NCBI GenBank assembly: GCA_046545815.1
Contig: JBKGZA010000002.1
Span: forward strand, 1 to 62,881
DNA: 62,881 nucleotides
Source of the DNA: JAGXLC01 sp046545815
GTDB taxonomy: Bacteria > Bacteroidota > Bacteroidia > Bacteroidales > UBA12077
Direction of reading: 5' to 3'
In this document: piece after piece, positions 41,686 to 51,286 of the stretch
Numbering within the stretch: position 1 is the first letter of the stretch
Layout of the letters: each line of letters opens with the position of its first letter
The notes under the pieces: generated by a model
Seen by the model: only the letters and a program-made list of their open reading frames with translations
What the model was told of the DNA's origin: nothing
The model's database searches: none
Made by a program: the position numbers and the translations under genes

Positions 41686-43935
41686 ATGGCCGACGCAAAT
41701 AAAGAGCAAAACCAAGAACAGAATCAAGATACCCAGAACAACAACAATAATAAGAAGCCTTATCCCAAGTTTAACATTTATTGGGTATATGCACTAATCG
41801 CTATATTTTTCATTTCCCTAAACTTCATGAACCTTGGAGGAAGTCCAAAGGAAACCAGCTGGCAGGAATTTAATCGAAACATACTTCAAAATCAAGATGT
41901 TGAAAGGATAGTAGTAATCAACAAAGAAAAGGCAGAAATATACCTGAAAGATGAAGCCCTAAACAAACAGGAGTATCAGGATCTGTTTAGCGACGGGATG
42001 TTTTCCGTGCCCAAGGAAGGCCCCCATTATTATTTTACCATCGGTTCATTGGAGATGTTTGATCAAAGGATCAGTGAATTTCAGGATAAGCTCCCGGACG
42101 GAGAATACATCCAGGTAAAATATGAAACCCGGAAAGACATTCTGGGAGAGGTACTCACCTGGCTGTTACCGATTTTTATTCTTGTAGCAATCTGGTTGTT
42201 CATATTCAGAAGAATATCCAAAGGAGCCGGTGGTTCTGCTGGCGGCAGCAATATATTCAATGTAGGCAAATCGAAAGCTGTATTATTCGATAAGGAATCG
42301 AACGTAAAAGTTGATTTCAACGATGTAGCGGGACTGGACGAAGCCAAGGTGGAAGTAAAAGAAGTTGTTGAATTTCTGAAAAATCCGCAGAAGTACACGG
42401 AACTTGGAGGAAAGATCCCAAAAGGGGTACTGCTTGTCGGTCCGCCGGGTACCGGTAAAACCCTTCTGGCAAAAGCTGTTGCAGGAGAAGCCAGCGTACC
42501 GTTTTTCTCCATTTCAGGCTCCGATTTTGTCGAAATGTTTGTCGGAGTGGGAGCTTCAAGGGTACGTGATCTTTTCAAGCAGGCCAAAGAAAAGGCTCCT
42601 TGTATCATCTTCATTGACGAAATCGATGCCATAGGACGGGCAAGAGGCAAAAACCCCAGCATGGGCGCCAATGATGAAAGGGAAAACACCCTTAACCAGT
42701 TGCTTGCTGAAATGGACGGATTCAGCAACAACATTGGCATCATAATCATTGCGGCCACCAACCGCGCTGACATGCTTGACAAGGCCCTTTTACGGGCCGG
42801 CCGGTTTGACCGGCAGGTACATGTAGACCTTCCCGACCTGAATGAAAGGAAGGAGATACTCAAAGTACATATAAAACCCCTCAAGGTTGAGAAAGACCTG
42901 GAGTTAGAATTTCTTGCCAAGCAAACTCCGGGGTTCTCCGGGGCCGACATTGCCAATGTGGCCAATGAGGCAGCACTCATTGCTGCCAGAAAAGCCAAGA
43001 AGGCTGTCGGAAAAGAAGATTTTCTGGATGCCATTGACCGGATCATTGCAGGTCTTGAAAGAAGAAACAAGCTGATCACCAGCTCGGAGAAAAAAGCCAT
43101 TGCCTATCACGAATGCGGGCACGCCATTGTTAGCTGGCTGCTTAAACATGCCAGTCCACTGGTTAAAGTAACCATCGTCCCCCGTGGTAGAGCCCTTGGT
43201 TCTGCATGGTATCTTCCTGAAGAACGAAACCTGACCACCACCGAGCAACTTATGGACGAAATGAGTGCGGCACTCGGTGGTAGGGCAGCAGAGCAACTGG
43301 TTTTTAACAAAATCTCAACCGGAGCACTCAATGATCTTGAAAAAGTCACCAAGCAGGCTTATGCAATGGTTGCTTACTTCGGTATGAGTGAAAAAGTGGG
43401 TAATCTTAGTTTCTATGATTCTACCGGCCAAAAGGAGTTTACCTTCACCAAACCTTATAGTGAAAAAACGGCCGAACTCATCGACCAAGAGGTACAAGGA
43501 TATGTCAATAAAGCCTATCAAAGAGCTTATGAGATATTGAAAAATCACAGTGAGCAGCTCGATCAGCTCGCCGAAATGCTTCTCGAGAAGGAAATCATAT
43601 TCTCCGACGACCTGGAAAAAATCTTGGGTAAAAGGGAAATAGATGATGAAAAGAAACAGAAAATTTTGGAGGAAGGTAAAAAAGTAAAGAAGATACACGA
43701 GGAGAGCGAAAAGAAACGCAGCGGTGAAAATAAAGAGGAGGAGGAAAGCAAGGAAAAAGAAGAGGAACAAAAAGAGGAAAGAGAAGAGGAAAAAGAAGCC
43801 ACACAAACAGAAACACAAACGGATTCAGGGGACGACAATGAAGAAGAGGAGGAAGAATCAAAACTCTCGGAATCCCAAAAGAGCGTATCCAGCAAATTTA
43901 CCCATAACAATAAAAACCAGAATAAAAACAAATAG
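41686..43935 (+). CDS. ftsH: ATP-dependent zinc metalloprotease FtsH
   Basis: A membrane-bound hexameric AAA+ protease. Two membrane segments (about residues 30-47 and 153-170) flank a periplasmic domain. The AAA module has GPPGTGKTLLAKA near residue 251, FIDEIDAIGRARG and the second region of homology (AGRFDRQV); the protease domain has the zinc site HECGH near 475. At 749 residues it is about 100 longer than E. coli FtsH: the end is a low-complexity Lys/Glu-rich tail (residues ~650-749). A strong GGAGGT site precedes it. It is followed by cdsA after 6 bp. Confidence 0.96.
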   Translation: MADANKEQNQEQNQDTQNNNNNKKPYPKFNIYWVYALIAIFFISLNFMNLGGSPKETSWQEFNRNILQNQDVERIVVINKEKAEIYLKDEALNKQEYQDLFSDGMFSVPKEGPHYYFTIGSLEMFDQRISEFQDKLPDGEYIQVKYETRKDILGEVLTWLLPIFILVAIWLFIFRRISKGAGGSAGGSNIFNVGKSKAVLFDKESNVKVDFNDVAGLDEAKVEVKEVVEFLKNPQKYTELGGKIPKGVLLVGPPGTGKTLLAKAVAGEASVPFFSISGSDFVEMFVGVGASRVRDLFKQAKEKAPCIIFIDEIDAIGRARGKNPSMGANDERENTLNQLLAEMDGFSNNIGIIIIAATNRADMLDKALLRAGRFDRQVHVDLPDLNERKEILKVHIKPLKVEKDLELEFLAKQTPGFSGADIANVANEAALIAARKAKKAVGKEDFLDAIDRIIAGLERRNKLITSSEKKAIAYHECGHAIVSWLLKHASPLVKVTIVPRGRALGSAWYLPEERNLTTTEQLMDEMSAALGGRAAEQLVFNKISTGALNDLEKVTKQAYAMVAYFGMSEKVGNLSFYDSTGQKEFTFTKPYSEKTAELIDQEVQGYVNKAYQRAYEILKNHSEQLDQLAEMLLEKEIIFSDDLEKILGKREIDDEKKQKILEEGKKVKKIHEESEKKRSGENKEEEESKEKEEEQKEEREEEKEATQTETQTDSGDDNEEEEEESKLSESQKSVSSKFTHNNKNQNKNK

Positions 43936-43941
43936 ACATCA

Positions 43942-44763
43942 TTGAATAAGGACATTATAAAAAGAACCCTATCCGGAATAGCTTTTATTCTCATAATATT
44001 AGGTGCTCTTACTGCAGGGCATCTTACTTTTTACCTCCTTTTCGCATTAATAACGGGCCTTTGTCTGTATGAGTTCTATTCCCTTGCTTCAAAAAGCGGA
44101 GCAGATGTTCAGAAAGTAAGCGGTATCATTACAGGCGTGACTATCTTTTCACTAAATTTCCTGATTGCCGGTAATTTTATCGCAATTGCCTGGTCATTGG
44201 CCATCATCCCGTTGATTTTACTGATACTCATTGGTGAACTTTTCCGGAAGAAAAAAAATCCGTTCAGAAACCTCTCCTATACCCTTGCAGGATTAATCTA
44301 CCCGGTGATGTTACTGACTCTTGTAAACCATGTTGTTTTTATGCCTTTCCCGAATCCGGGGTATAACCACCATCTGTTAATCAGCCTGTTTGTGTTAATA
44401 TGGTCAAACGATACTTCTGCTTATATCACAGGCAAAAAGTTTGGCAAGCATAAACTTTTCGGTAGCATTTCACCGCTAAAAAGCTGGGAGGGATTGGTCG
44501 GAGGAGTCTTTTTTACCATACTGGCAGCACTCGTGATATTTTTTGTTACCCAGTATCTGAATGTGATGACATGGATCATTCTGGCCGTTATAGTTGGTAT
44601 AGCAGGCACTTTGGGTGATCTTACCGCATCATCCCTCAAAAGAAGCGCAGGCGTAAAAGAATCGGGCAAGCTGATTCCCGGGCATGGCGGTATTCTAGAT
44701 CGACTTGATTCGGCCATCTTTGTTTTTCCCATAGCCTATATTCTTTTAAAGCTTCTCATCTGA
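43942..44763 (+). CDS. cdsA: phosphatidate cytidylyltransferase
   Basis: Makes CDP-diacylglycerol, the branch point to phosphatidylethanolamine and phosphatidylglycerol. A 273-residue protein with about eight membrane helices and the C-terminal signature SSLKRSAGVKESGKLIPGHGGILDRLD; the family consensus K-D is K-E here. The start appears to be TTG at 43942 (MNKDIIKRTL when read as Met), because there is no ATG nearby and this N-terminus is family-like. It follows ftsH by 6 bp. Confidence 0.92.
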   Translation: MNKDIIKRTLSGIAFILIILGALTAGHLTFYLLFALITGLCLYEFYSLASKSGADVQKVSGIITGVTIFSLNFLIAGNFIAIAWSLAIIPLILLILIGELFRKKKNPFRNLSYTLAGLIYPVMLLTLVNHVVFMPFPNPGYNHHLLISLFVLIWSNDTSAYITGKKFGKHKLFGSISPLKSWEGLVGGVFFTILAALVIFFVTQYLNVMTWIILAVIVGIAGTLGDLTASSLKRSAGVKESGKLIPGHGGILDRLDSAIFVFPIAYILLKLLI

Positions 44764-44873
44764 ATGCTAATTTGGAGAACAAGATTCCATCACCGCCAAA
44801 TATTTCCGGATTCAATAAAAACAGAATTAAACAAGATTTAAAAATACATGTCTCAATATATTCGTTTTTTCAT

Positions 44874-44881
44874 TATCTTTG
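44874..44881 (+). promoter_or_regulatory. -7 box TATCTTTG upstream of psd
   Basis: An exact TAnnTTTG match 22 nt before the psd start codon, with a T-rich stretch upstream. It suggests psd can be transcribed separately from cdsA. No clear -33 element. Confidence 0.35.
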
Positions 44882-44903
44882 TTTTTAAATGAAAAGGTAT
44901 TAA

Positions 44904-45563
44904 ATGCATATACATAAAGAAGGATATAGGGTAATTCTTTATTGTTTCTTCATCTTGCTGGTGTTGAACATTATTTTTGTGTTGCTTCCCTTGACCTCGG
45001 TTTTAGCAGGAATAATAAGAGGTTTATCATTGATTCTGCTCTTTATGGTAATCCGTTTTTTCCGTGTACCTTCAAGAAATGCGCTATTGGATGAGTTAAA
45101 CATTCTTTCCCCTGCCGACGGTAAGGTGGTAGCCATAGAACAAACCACCGAAGATGAATTTTTCAAAGACAAACGCATTCAGATATCTATTTTCATGTCT
45201 ATATGGAATGTTCATGTGAACTGGCATCCCATTAGCGGAACGGTTGAATACTTCAAGCATCATCCGGGTCAGTACCTCATCGCAAAAAATCCGAAATCCT
45301 CCCTGAAGAACGAACGCACCAGCATTGCCATTAAGAAAGATGAAGATAAAATCATTATGGTCAGACAAATTGCAGGAGCCGTTGCCAGGAGAATCGTCAG
45401 CTATATCAATCCTGGTGCCTCGGTAAACCAGGCCAGTCAGATCGGCATCATTAAATTCGGTTCCCGGGTTGACCTCTTCCTTCCATTGAATATCCGGCTA
45501 AACGTTAAGCTGAAAGACTCTGTGAAAGGTCAAAGCACCATTCTCGCACAATGGAGAAAATAG
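44904..45563 (+). CDS. psd: phosphatidylserine decarboxylase (short proenzyme type)
   Basis: Converts phosphatidylserine to phosphatidylethanolamine using a pyruvoyl group formed by self-cleavage. The 219-residue protein has two N-terminal membrane helices, LSPADGKVVAIEQ, MSIWNVHVNWHPISG and the cleavage site KFGSRVDLF, where the bond before Ser is cut. It lies 140 bp after cdsA, giving a phospholipid pair; the phosphatidylserine synthase gene is not in the window. Confidence 0.92.
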   Translation: MHIHKEGYRVILYCFFILLVLNIIFVLLPLTSVLAGIIRGLSLILLFMVIRFFRVPSRNALLDELNILSPADGKVVAIEQTTEDEFFKDKRIQISIFMSIWNVHVNWHPISGTVEYFKHHPGQYLIAKNPKSSLKNERTSIAIKKDEDKIIMVRQIAGAVARRIVSYINPGASVNQASQIGIIKFGSRVDLFLPLNIRLNVKLKDSVKGQSTILAQWRK

Positions 45564-45564
45564 G

Positions 45565-46071
45565 CTATTTATAAAAGTTGTTGATGTGTACTTTTTCCAG
45601 TTGATTGCTTTTGAAAATAAATACCCCCTGTCTTTCCCCATTATCAACCTTTACAGTGTCTTCCGGCCATCCTGGGAAGTCTGATATGAGCTCTTCCAGC
45701 CGGTTTCTTTCCATGCCAATATGAACACAATTCTCCATCTCTACGCGATTATCGGCAATCTTTAAAGTAAGAAACGATTCTCCGTCACTTTCGGCCGAAG
45801 CATAGAAGATGAAAGCATTTTTACCCTTGATATACTGGTAAATGGTATCGGCTGTACGATTTCTTTCATTCATATTACGAAGGAACTTCTTCAGTTTAAA
45901 TTCTTCCCCGTATGTTCCCCTGAAATTTTTAAGATTCAGATCAGCATAAACAGGATCCCCAAGAAATTCGTCACACGTTATGGCCTTACAATCCTGCCGG
46001 TGAGTGGTTTTCTCTCCGGTGCTGCAGGAAATACAAACAAAAAACAAAAAAAAGAATATATAGGATTTCAT
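45565..46071 (-). CDS. small lipoprotein, function unknown
   Basis: A 168-residue protein with a clear lipoprotein signal (YIFFFLFFVCISC, cysteine at about residue 16) and two further cysteines (RQDCKAITC). The mature part has mixed alpha/beta composition and no recognised domain. Its stop is one base from the convergent psd stop. It may be a lineage-specific surface or periplasmic lipoprotein. Confidence 0.7.
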   Translation of the reverse strand: MKSYIFFFLFFVCISCSTGEKTTHRQDCKAITCDEFLGDPVYADLNLKNFRGTYGEEFKLKKFLRNMNERNRTADTIYQYIKGKNAFIFYASAESDGESFLTLKIADNRVEMENCVHIGMERNRLEELISDFPGWPEDTVKVDNGERQGVFIFKSNQLEKVHINNFYK

Positions 46072-46131
46072 ATATAGCGTGCCTGCATTGATGTAAAGAA
46101 ATCTTTAATGGACAAAGATAATATTTTATGT

Positions 46132-47073
46132 TCAGAGAAAGAAAAGGGCAACTCCTCCAAAAGCAATAAAAGCGCCCAAAATTTCCAGGAAATTCACCCT
46201 CTCCTTAAAATACAGGACAGCAGGAGGAATAATGAGAACCGGAACCAAAGCCATTAAAGTAGAAGCGATACCGGTTAAAGTATGCTGCACGGCCAGTAAA
46301 GAAAACGCAACCCCCAGGAAAGGCCCGAAAAAAGCCCCTATAGTAACTCTTTTCATGGCTTTTTTGTGCTTCAAAGCAGAGAATACCCTGTTCCACCTCC
46401 TTAGTATGAAAAACAAAAGCATAAATCCCACTGTTCCGGATAATACCCTGATTTGAGTGGCGGCAAAAGCATCATAATCCTGCATGCCAAATTTACTGAG
46501 CACCAAACCGGTTGCCTGACCCAATGCTCCTCCGAATGCCATAATGATGCCAATGATATGGTAAGAAAAAGTCATTTTTATTCTTTTCTTCTTTGGGGGC
46601 GTTTCTACTATGCGCGAAGGATTGGGATTTCTGTTTTTCCTCTGGGAAATAACCAGTATGATACCGGTTAATGTAATGGCCATTCCCACTATATTCTCAG
46701 CGGAAAGGCGTTCATCCATGATAAGCCATCCAATAATTCCGGTAATAGGAGGTACAAATGACATGATCAGGGATGAAATCCGGGCACCTATGCGTACATA
46801 AGCTTCGAAAAGAAATAAATCACCCAGGGAGAATCCGATCAGGCCTGAAATAATCAGCCACTTCCACTGATGCCAGCTTGCATCGATTGGTAAGAACAGA
46901 CCACGGCTTATCCAGGTAAAAATTCCCAGCATGAATATGGCCATGAACAAACGTATCAAATTGACCGAAAGGGATCCGATTTTTTTCCCGGCCGATTCAA
47001 AAGCTAAAGCGGTTGCTGTCCAGCAAAAAGCAGCCATCAGACTGGCAAACTCTCCAAAATGTGATTCCAGCAT
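46132..47073 (-). CDS. EamA/DMT-family transporter
   Basis: A 313-residue inner-membrane protein with ten predicted helices in two EamA repeats (residues ~5-135 and ~170-310), separated by a basic cytoplasmic loop (KNRNPNPSRIVETPPKKKR). Family members export amino acids or other metabolites; the substrate is not predictable. It is monocistronic, divergent from the small T9SS cargo gene. Confidence 0.88.
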   Translation of the reverse strand: MLESHFGEFASLMAAFCWTATALAFESAGKKIGSLSVNLIRLFMAIFMLGIFTWISRGLFLPIDASWHQWKWLIISGLIGFSLGDLFLFEAYVRIGARISSLIMSFVPPITGIIGWLIMDERLSAENIVGMAITLTGIILVISQRKNRNPNPSRIVETPPKKKRIKMTFSYHIIGIIMAFGGALGQATGLVLSKFGMQDYDAFAATQIRVLSGTVGFMLLFFILRRWNRVFSALKHKKAMKRVTIGAFFGPFLGVAFSLLAVQHTLTGIASTLMALVPVLIIPPAVLYFKERVNFLEILGAFIAFGGVALFFL

Positions 47074-47291
47074 AACAATTACTTTTGCTATTTTTAAGCC
47101 CCGGGAATGTTGGATTCCGTATTTATTGTAATCCCGGATTGTGGATCACAAAAGAAATAAAAAACAAGTCATTTTGATCAATTTAAACCGGAAAAATTTA
47201 ATGTCACCCAATCCGTTTAAAAAATTTCGCCCTAAAATTTTGAAATAATGATCTGCTATTTTATATATTTACATGGCCAAATCTTTTGTTA

Positions 47292-47921
47292 ATGGGTAAC
47301 ATAAAAATCATCCCGGCAGTATTCTTTCTAACCTGCATATTTTCAGCAACCTCTAATGCTCAAATTGATCAGGTAACTTTTAAAGATAGCGTCTATGCGG
47401 CTACCTTTACGCATTATTTTATACCGGTGAAAGTGAGCAACAACGACACCTCGCGGATAAGTGATCCTGAAAGTATTTCATCCATTGAATGGACAAAAAA
47501 CGGAAGCACGCTAAAAATGGATTCTCTGACCGATAAAGGGTTTATTGCTTACAGACATAAATTTAATGAAGCAGGCACTTATGATATTGGTCTGGAAATA
47601 ACCGATACTTCCAATTTAGTGCATTATGCATCAAAAACCATCCGGGTTGAGAATTCCATCGAAGTTCCGAATGTTTTTTCACCCGATGAAGATGGAATAA
47701 ATGATGTGTTTGTGGTCAAATCAAGTGGCGACCGCAGGATTAAGCTCGAAATTTACACACGGAACGGTGAGTTAATCTATGAAAAGACAGGAACAGTGGT
47801 TTACTGGGATGGTAAGTTGGCTTCAGGAAATTATGCCAATCAAGGGGTTTACTATTATGTGGTAAAAACCCTGGATCAATCTGAAACGATCAAAAAAGGT
47901 TTTTTCCATTTGTTCAGATAA
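47292..47921 (+). CDS. small secreted protein with a gliding/T9SS C-terminal (CHU_C-type) domain
   Basis: A 209-residue protein starting MGNIKIIPAVFF with a signal peptide cleaved after TSNA. Residues ~25-115 are a beta-rich PKD-like region. Residues ~120-209 are the C-terminal module VPNVFSPDEDGINDVF, IYTRNGELIYEK, YWDGK, NQGVYYYVVK typical of type B sorting domains for the type IX secretion system. Most such cargo is far larger. The first in-frame codon TTG at 47286 is not favoured. Confidence 0.85.
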   Translation: MGNIKIIPAVFFLTCIFSATSNAQIDQVTFKDSVYAATFTHYFIPVKVSNNDTSRISDPESISSIEWTKNGSTLKMDSLTDKGFIAYRHKFNEAGTYDIGLEITDTSNLVHYASKTIRVENSIEVPNVFSPDEDGINDVFVVKSSGDRRIKLEIYTRNGELIYEKTGTVVYWDGKLASGNYANQGVYYYVVKTLDQSETIKKGFFHLFR

Positions 47922-48219
47922 GGCAATTATTCCGAGAATAACAAAAATCCTCACCCGCAGAAGCATGCAACAGAGTGCTGTCTCCTCTCCTCAACAATAG
48001 ATAAATCTTTGTATTTCATTCTATAAAGCATGATAAAAGAAGGGAAATCAGGTTAAAATGGAGGGAAAATGAAGATTATGAATTTCGGTAATCTAATGGA
48101 GCATTACCAGCCAAAATCCAGCTTTTTATACCGGACTCGAAAATAAAAAGCAATGAAGCATTGCAATTTTGCCAATAATCTTATATCTTGATGTTGATAA
48201 ATTTTAAACCATTTTTACT

Positions 48220-51114
48220 ATGTATACAGTAATCATACTTATTCTGGCGTTTCTCGGGATACGCTTCATATACGTCGGAGCAAAGAAGCAAAAAAGAAGC
48301 CAAATATATCTGGGTGGGGCAATCATCCTGTTAACCTTCCTTTTCTTCCAGTTTATGTCGTTCTGGGGTGATAAGCTCTGGTATGATTCACTGGAGTTCA
48401 CCCAGCGTTTCTGGATAGAGATCGGTGTTAAAGCTGGTTTAATTGTTGCGGGCGCTATAGTCGCCGGACTTTTGATCCTAGCCCTTACTACACCTATTGA
48501 TAAAAGGAACATATTCTTCCGTTACCTGGCATTGGGAATCGGAATATTATATGGCGGAATATGGGGCTACAGCAACTGGGAAGTAATCCTGAAGTTCTTC
48601 AACAGTGTCAACGCTGGAATCACTGAACCCATTCTTCAGCGGGATGCCGCTTTCTACATGTTCAAACTTCCCTTATTCAAGGAACTTGTTGCTTTCTTCA
48701 TAGTGACATTCATCATATCTCTCGGCGGTTTACTGTTATCCCTTTATTCTCAGGATAACATGGGAGGTAAATTATCTTATGAAGAAATCAACTACCTGGG
48801 AGTGAAAATAGGACGGGCTGTGGTAATAGCAGGATCACTCTTTTTTATCGCGCTGGCACTACAGAAATATCTGGCCCGCTTCGATTTATTATTCTCCGAA
48901 TGGGGAGCTGTTTCAGGGCCGGGATGGACCGATGAACATATAAGATTCCCTGTTTACTTGATATCGTCAATACTAACCTTCCTGGTAGGTCTTTCCTTTT
49001 TCCTTCCGGCTTCACGAAGAAAATTCATACGGTTGCTCAAAAGATACCCCATCCAACCATATAACCTTGTTCCATCAGCATTCGGCATATTATTCGGAAT
49101 TATTCTGGGCATATGGTTGCTTCTGCTGGCTATAGTGCCGGCAGCTTTTCAGAGCCTGATAGTAGAACCCAATGAAATTTCCATGGAAACCCCTTATATT
49201 GAAAACAATATTCAATTCACACGCCATGGTTTCGACCTGGATGAGATCGAGGAAAGACAATATCCTGCAAATAAGGAATTTACGAGAGCAACGGTAGACA
49301 GCAACCAAACCGTTTTTTCAAATATCAGACTTTGGGACTGGAATGCCCTGTTAGAAGTTTATAACCAGTTCCAGGAGATCAGGTTGTATTATGACTTCTC
49401 CGATATAGATATAGATCGCTATACTTTCAACAACCGCTATCAGCAGGTGATGATTGCGGCAAGAGAGATGGAGCTTGACAACCTGCCGCCCCAGAGCCAG
49501 ACATTTGTCAACAGAAGATTTAAATATACCCACGGCTACGGCATTACGATGACCAAGGTGAACGAGTTCACCCAAAACGGTTTGCCGGTGATGCCCATCA
49601 AAAACATTCCACCCGAAACCCAATATCCCGAATTAAAGGTTGAGCAACCCGAAATATACTACGGGGAAGCAACACGAACCCATGTTATAGCCAACTCCAA
49701 AACCGAGGAGTTTGATTATCCCAGTGGCGAAGAGAATATATACACTTCCTATGACGGAAGTGGTGGAGTGCAATTGTCCAGTAGCTGGAGAAAGTTTTTG
49801 TTTGGCTGGAAATTCGACGGGACAAAATTTTTCTTCTCAAGCTATCCGGATAAGACAAGCCGACTCATGTTCAACAGGGAAATCAGTTCCCGGACTAAAA
49901 AAGTTGCTCCGTTTCTTGAATACGACGATGACCCCTATCCGGTACTGGTCGATGGCAAACTTTACTGGATCCTTGATGCCTATACCACATCCAATAATTT
50001 CCCTTACAGCCAGCCCTATAATTCAAGGGAGGTTATTGACTATTCGCAGGGTGATGTGGAGAGACAATTGGTCAACAATGTGGCACCACATTTCAATGGA
50101 GCCAATTACATGAGAAACTCGGTTAAGGTGGTGGTAGATGCGTTCAATGGAAATATAGATTATTACATATATGATGAAGACGACCCCATTATTCAGGTCT
50201 GGGACAATGTCTTTCCGGGTATGTTTAAAGAAGAAAGCGAAATGCCTGAAGCACTCAGATCCCATGTGCGCTATCCGGTGGATAAGATGCTTGTTCAGGG
50301 GCAGGTTTACGCAAAATACCACATGAGTGATCCAAGGGTTTTCTATAACCAGGAAGATTTGTGGTTAAGGGCCACGGAGAAGTATCAGGGAACCATCAAA
50401 CCTGTAGACCCTTATTTCATCATGTGGCAGCGCCCGGGTTCCAATGAAGCCGAATTCACACTGATTCAGCCTTTCACACCTAAAAACAGACAGGTTCTGA
50501 TCGGATGGGTTGCCGGTTTGAGTGACGGTGAAAACTACGGCCGGTTTATGACTTATAAATTTCCTAAAGACAGAAGGATACTCGGCCCACAACAGGTTGA
50601 AACCAAAATCGATCAGGATGCTGAACTTTCCAGTCAGCTAAGTCTTTGGGACCAACGTGGATCCACTGTGATTAGGGGAAATGTGCTGGCCATACCCGTA
50701 GGTGAAACCGTGATGTATGTGGAACCCATATACCTGCAGTCTGAAACTGCCGCCTATCCGGAGCTTAGACTTGTTTGTATCATGCATGAGGACAACCTCA
50801 GTTATGCTTCTTCTTTTGATGAAGCCCTGGAAGGCATTTTCAGGGGAGAACCGGTGAAAAAGATCACAAAAGCTGCGAAGGAAGAAATAGACGAGAGGGA
50901 AGAGAGGGAAGAGACAGAAGAAGAAAAGCAAGAAGAGGTGGACAGAGGTATTACAACCAATCAGCAGTTAATTCAGGATGCTGATGAATACCTGAATTCC
51001 TATCTCAGGAATATGGGTGATCAGAACTTTGATCAGGCTTCCCGGTCACTCCAGCAACTAAAAGAAACGCTGAACAAGTTGAAGCAGCAAAGTCAACAGG
51101 ATACAATGCAATAA
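48220..51114 (+). CDS. UPF0182 family membrane protein
   Basis: A 964-residue protein. Residues 1-310 hold seven or so membrane helices; residues ~320-870 are a large extracytoplasmic domain with family stretches such as SNIRLWDWNALLEVYNQFQEIRLYYDF and TRTHVIANSKTEEFDYP. An acidic low-complexity segment (EEREETEEEKQEE) and a helical tail close the protein. The family is widespread but its role is unknown. It is monocistronic and followed by a strong terminator. Confidence 0.88.
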   Translation: MYTVIILILAFLGIRFIYVGAKKQKRSQIYLGGAIILLTFLFFQFMSFWGDKLWYDSLEFTQRFWIEIGVKAGLIVAGAIVAGLLILALTTPIDKRNIFFRYLALGIGILYGGIWGYSNWEVILKFFNSVNAGITEPILQRDAAFYMFKLPLFKELVAFFIVTFIISLGGLLLSLYSQDNMGGKLSYEEINYLGVKIGRAVVIAGSLFFIALALQKYLARFDLLFSEWGAVSGPGWTDEHIRFPVYLISSILTFLVGLSFFLPASRRKFIRLLKRYPIQPYNLVPSAFGILFGIILGIWLLLLAIVPAAFQSLIVEPNEISMETPYIENNIQFTRHGFDLDEIEERQYPANKEFTRATVDSNQTVFSNIRLWDWNALLEVYNQFQEIRLYYDFSDIDIDRYTFNNRYQQVMIAAREMELDNLPPQSQTFVNRRFKYTHGYGITMTKVNEFTQNGLPVMPIKNIPPETQYPELKVEQPEIYYGEATRTHVIANSKTEEFDYPSGEENIYTSYDGSGGVQLSSSWRKFLFGWKFDGTKFFFSSYPDKTSRLMFNREISSRTKKVAPFLEYDDDPYPVLVDGKLYWILDAYTTSNNFPYSQPYNSREVIDYSQGDVERQLVNNVAPHFNGANYMRNSVKVVVDAFNGNIDYYIYDEDDPIIQVWDNVFPGMFKEESEMPEALRSHVRYPVDKMLVQGQVYAKYHMSDPRVFYNQEDLWLRATEKYQGTIKPVDPYFIMWQRPGSNEAEFTLIQPFTPKNRQVLIGWVAGLSDGENYGRFMTYKFPKDRRILGPQQVETKIDQDAELSSQLSLWDQRGSTVIRGNVLAIPVGETVMYVEPIYLQSETAAYPELRLVCIMHEDNLSYASSFDEALEGIFRGEPVKKITKAAKEEIDEREEREETEEEKQEEVDRGITTNQQLIQDADEYLNSYLRNMGDQNFDQASRSLQQLKETLNKLKQQSQQDTMQ

Positions 51115-51191
51115 GTACGTTGCTTTGAAAGGTGTGAATTACAGAAAGGCCATTCAATCAATAAGCATTTGCAAAAAATAATACAAACATT

Positions 51192-51222
51192 AAAAAGCTC
51201 CCCGGACAGCGGGGAGCTTTTT
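51192..51222. terminator. bidirectional intrinsic terminator between UPF0182 and the xylose operon
   Basis: Arms AAAAAGCTCCCCG (51192-51204) and CGGGGAGCTTTTT (51210-51222) around the loop GACAG. It serves the plus-strand UPF0182 gene and the minus-strand xylose transporter gene. Confidence 0.9.
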
Positions 51223-51286
51223 AACTTTAAGAGATGATTTTAAGTCATCTATCTGACAGAACCATTTTATTTTCTATCCTCAACAC

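Noticed and set aside
42081..43100. 339-codon minus-strand open frame inside ftsH
   Set aside because: Ser/Ala/Pro-rich shadow of the AAA domain coding sequence; ftsH is certain on the other strand.
47922..48219. Small RNA or riboswitch in the gap before the UPF0182 gene
   Set aside because: No conserved aptamer core or clear hairpin could be recognised in about 300 bp of AT-rich sequence.
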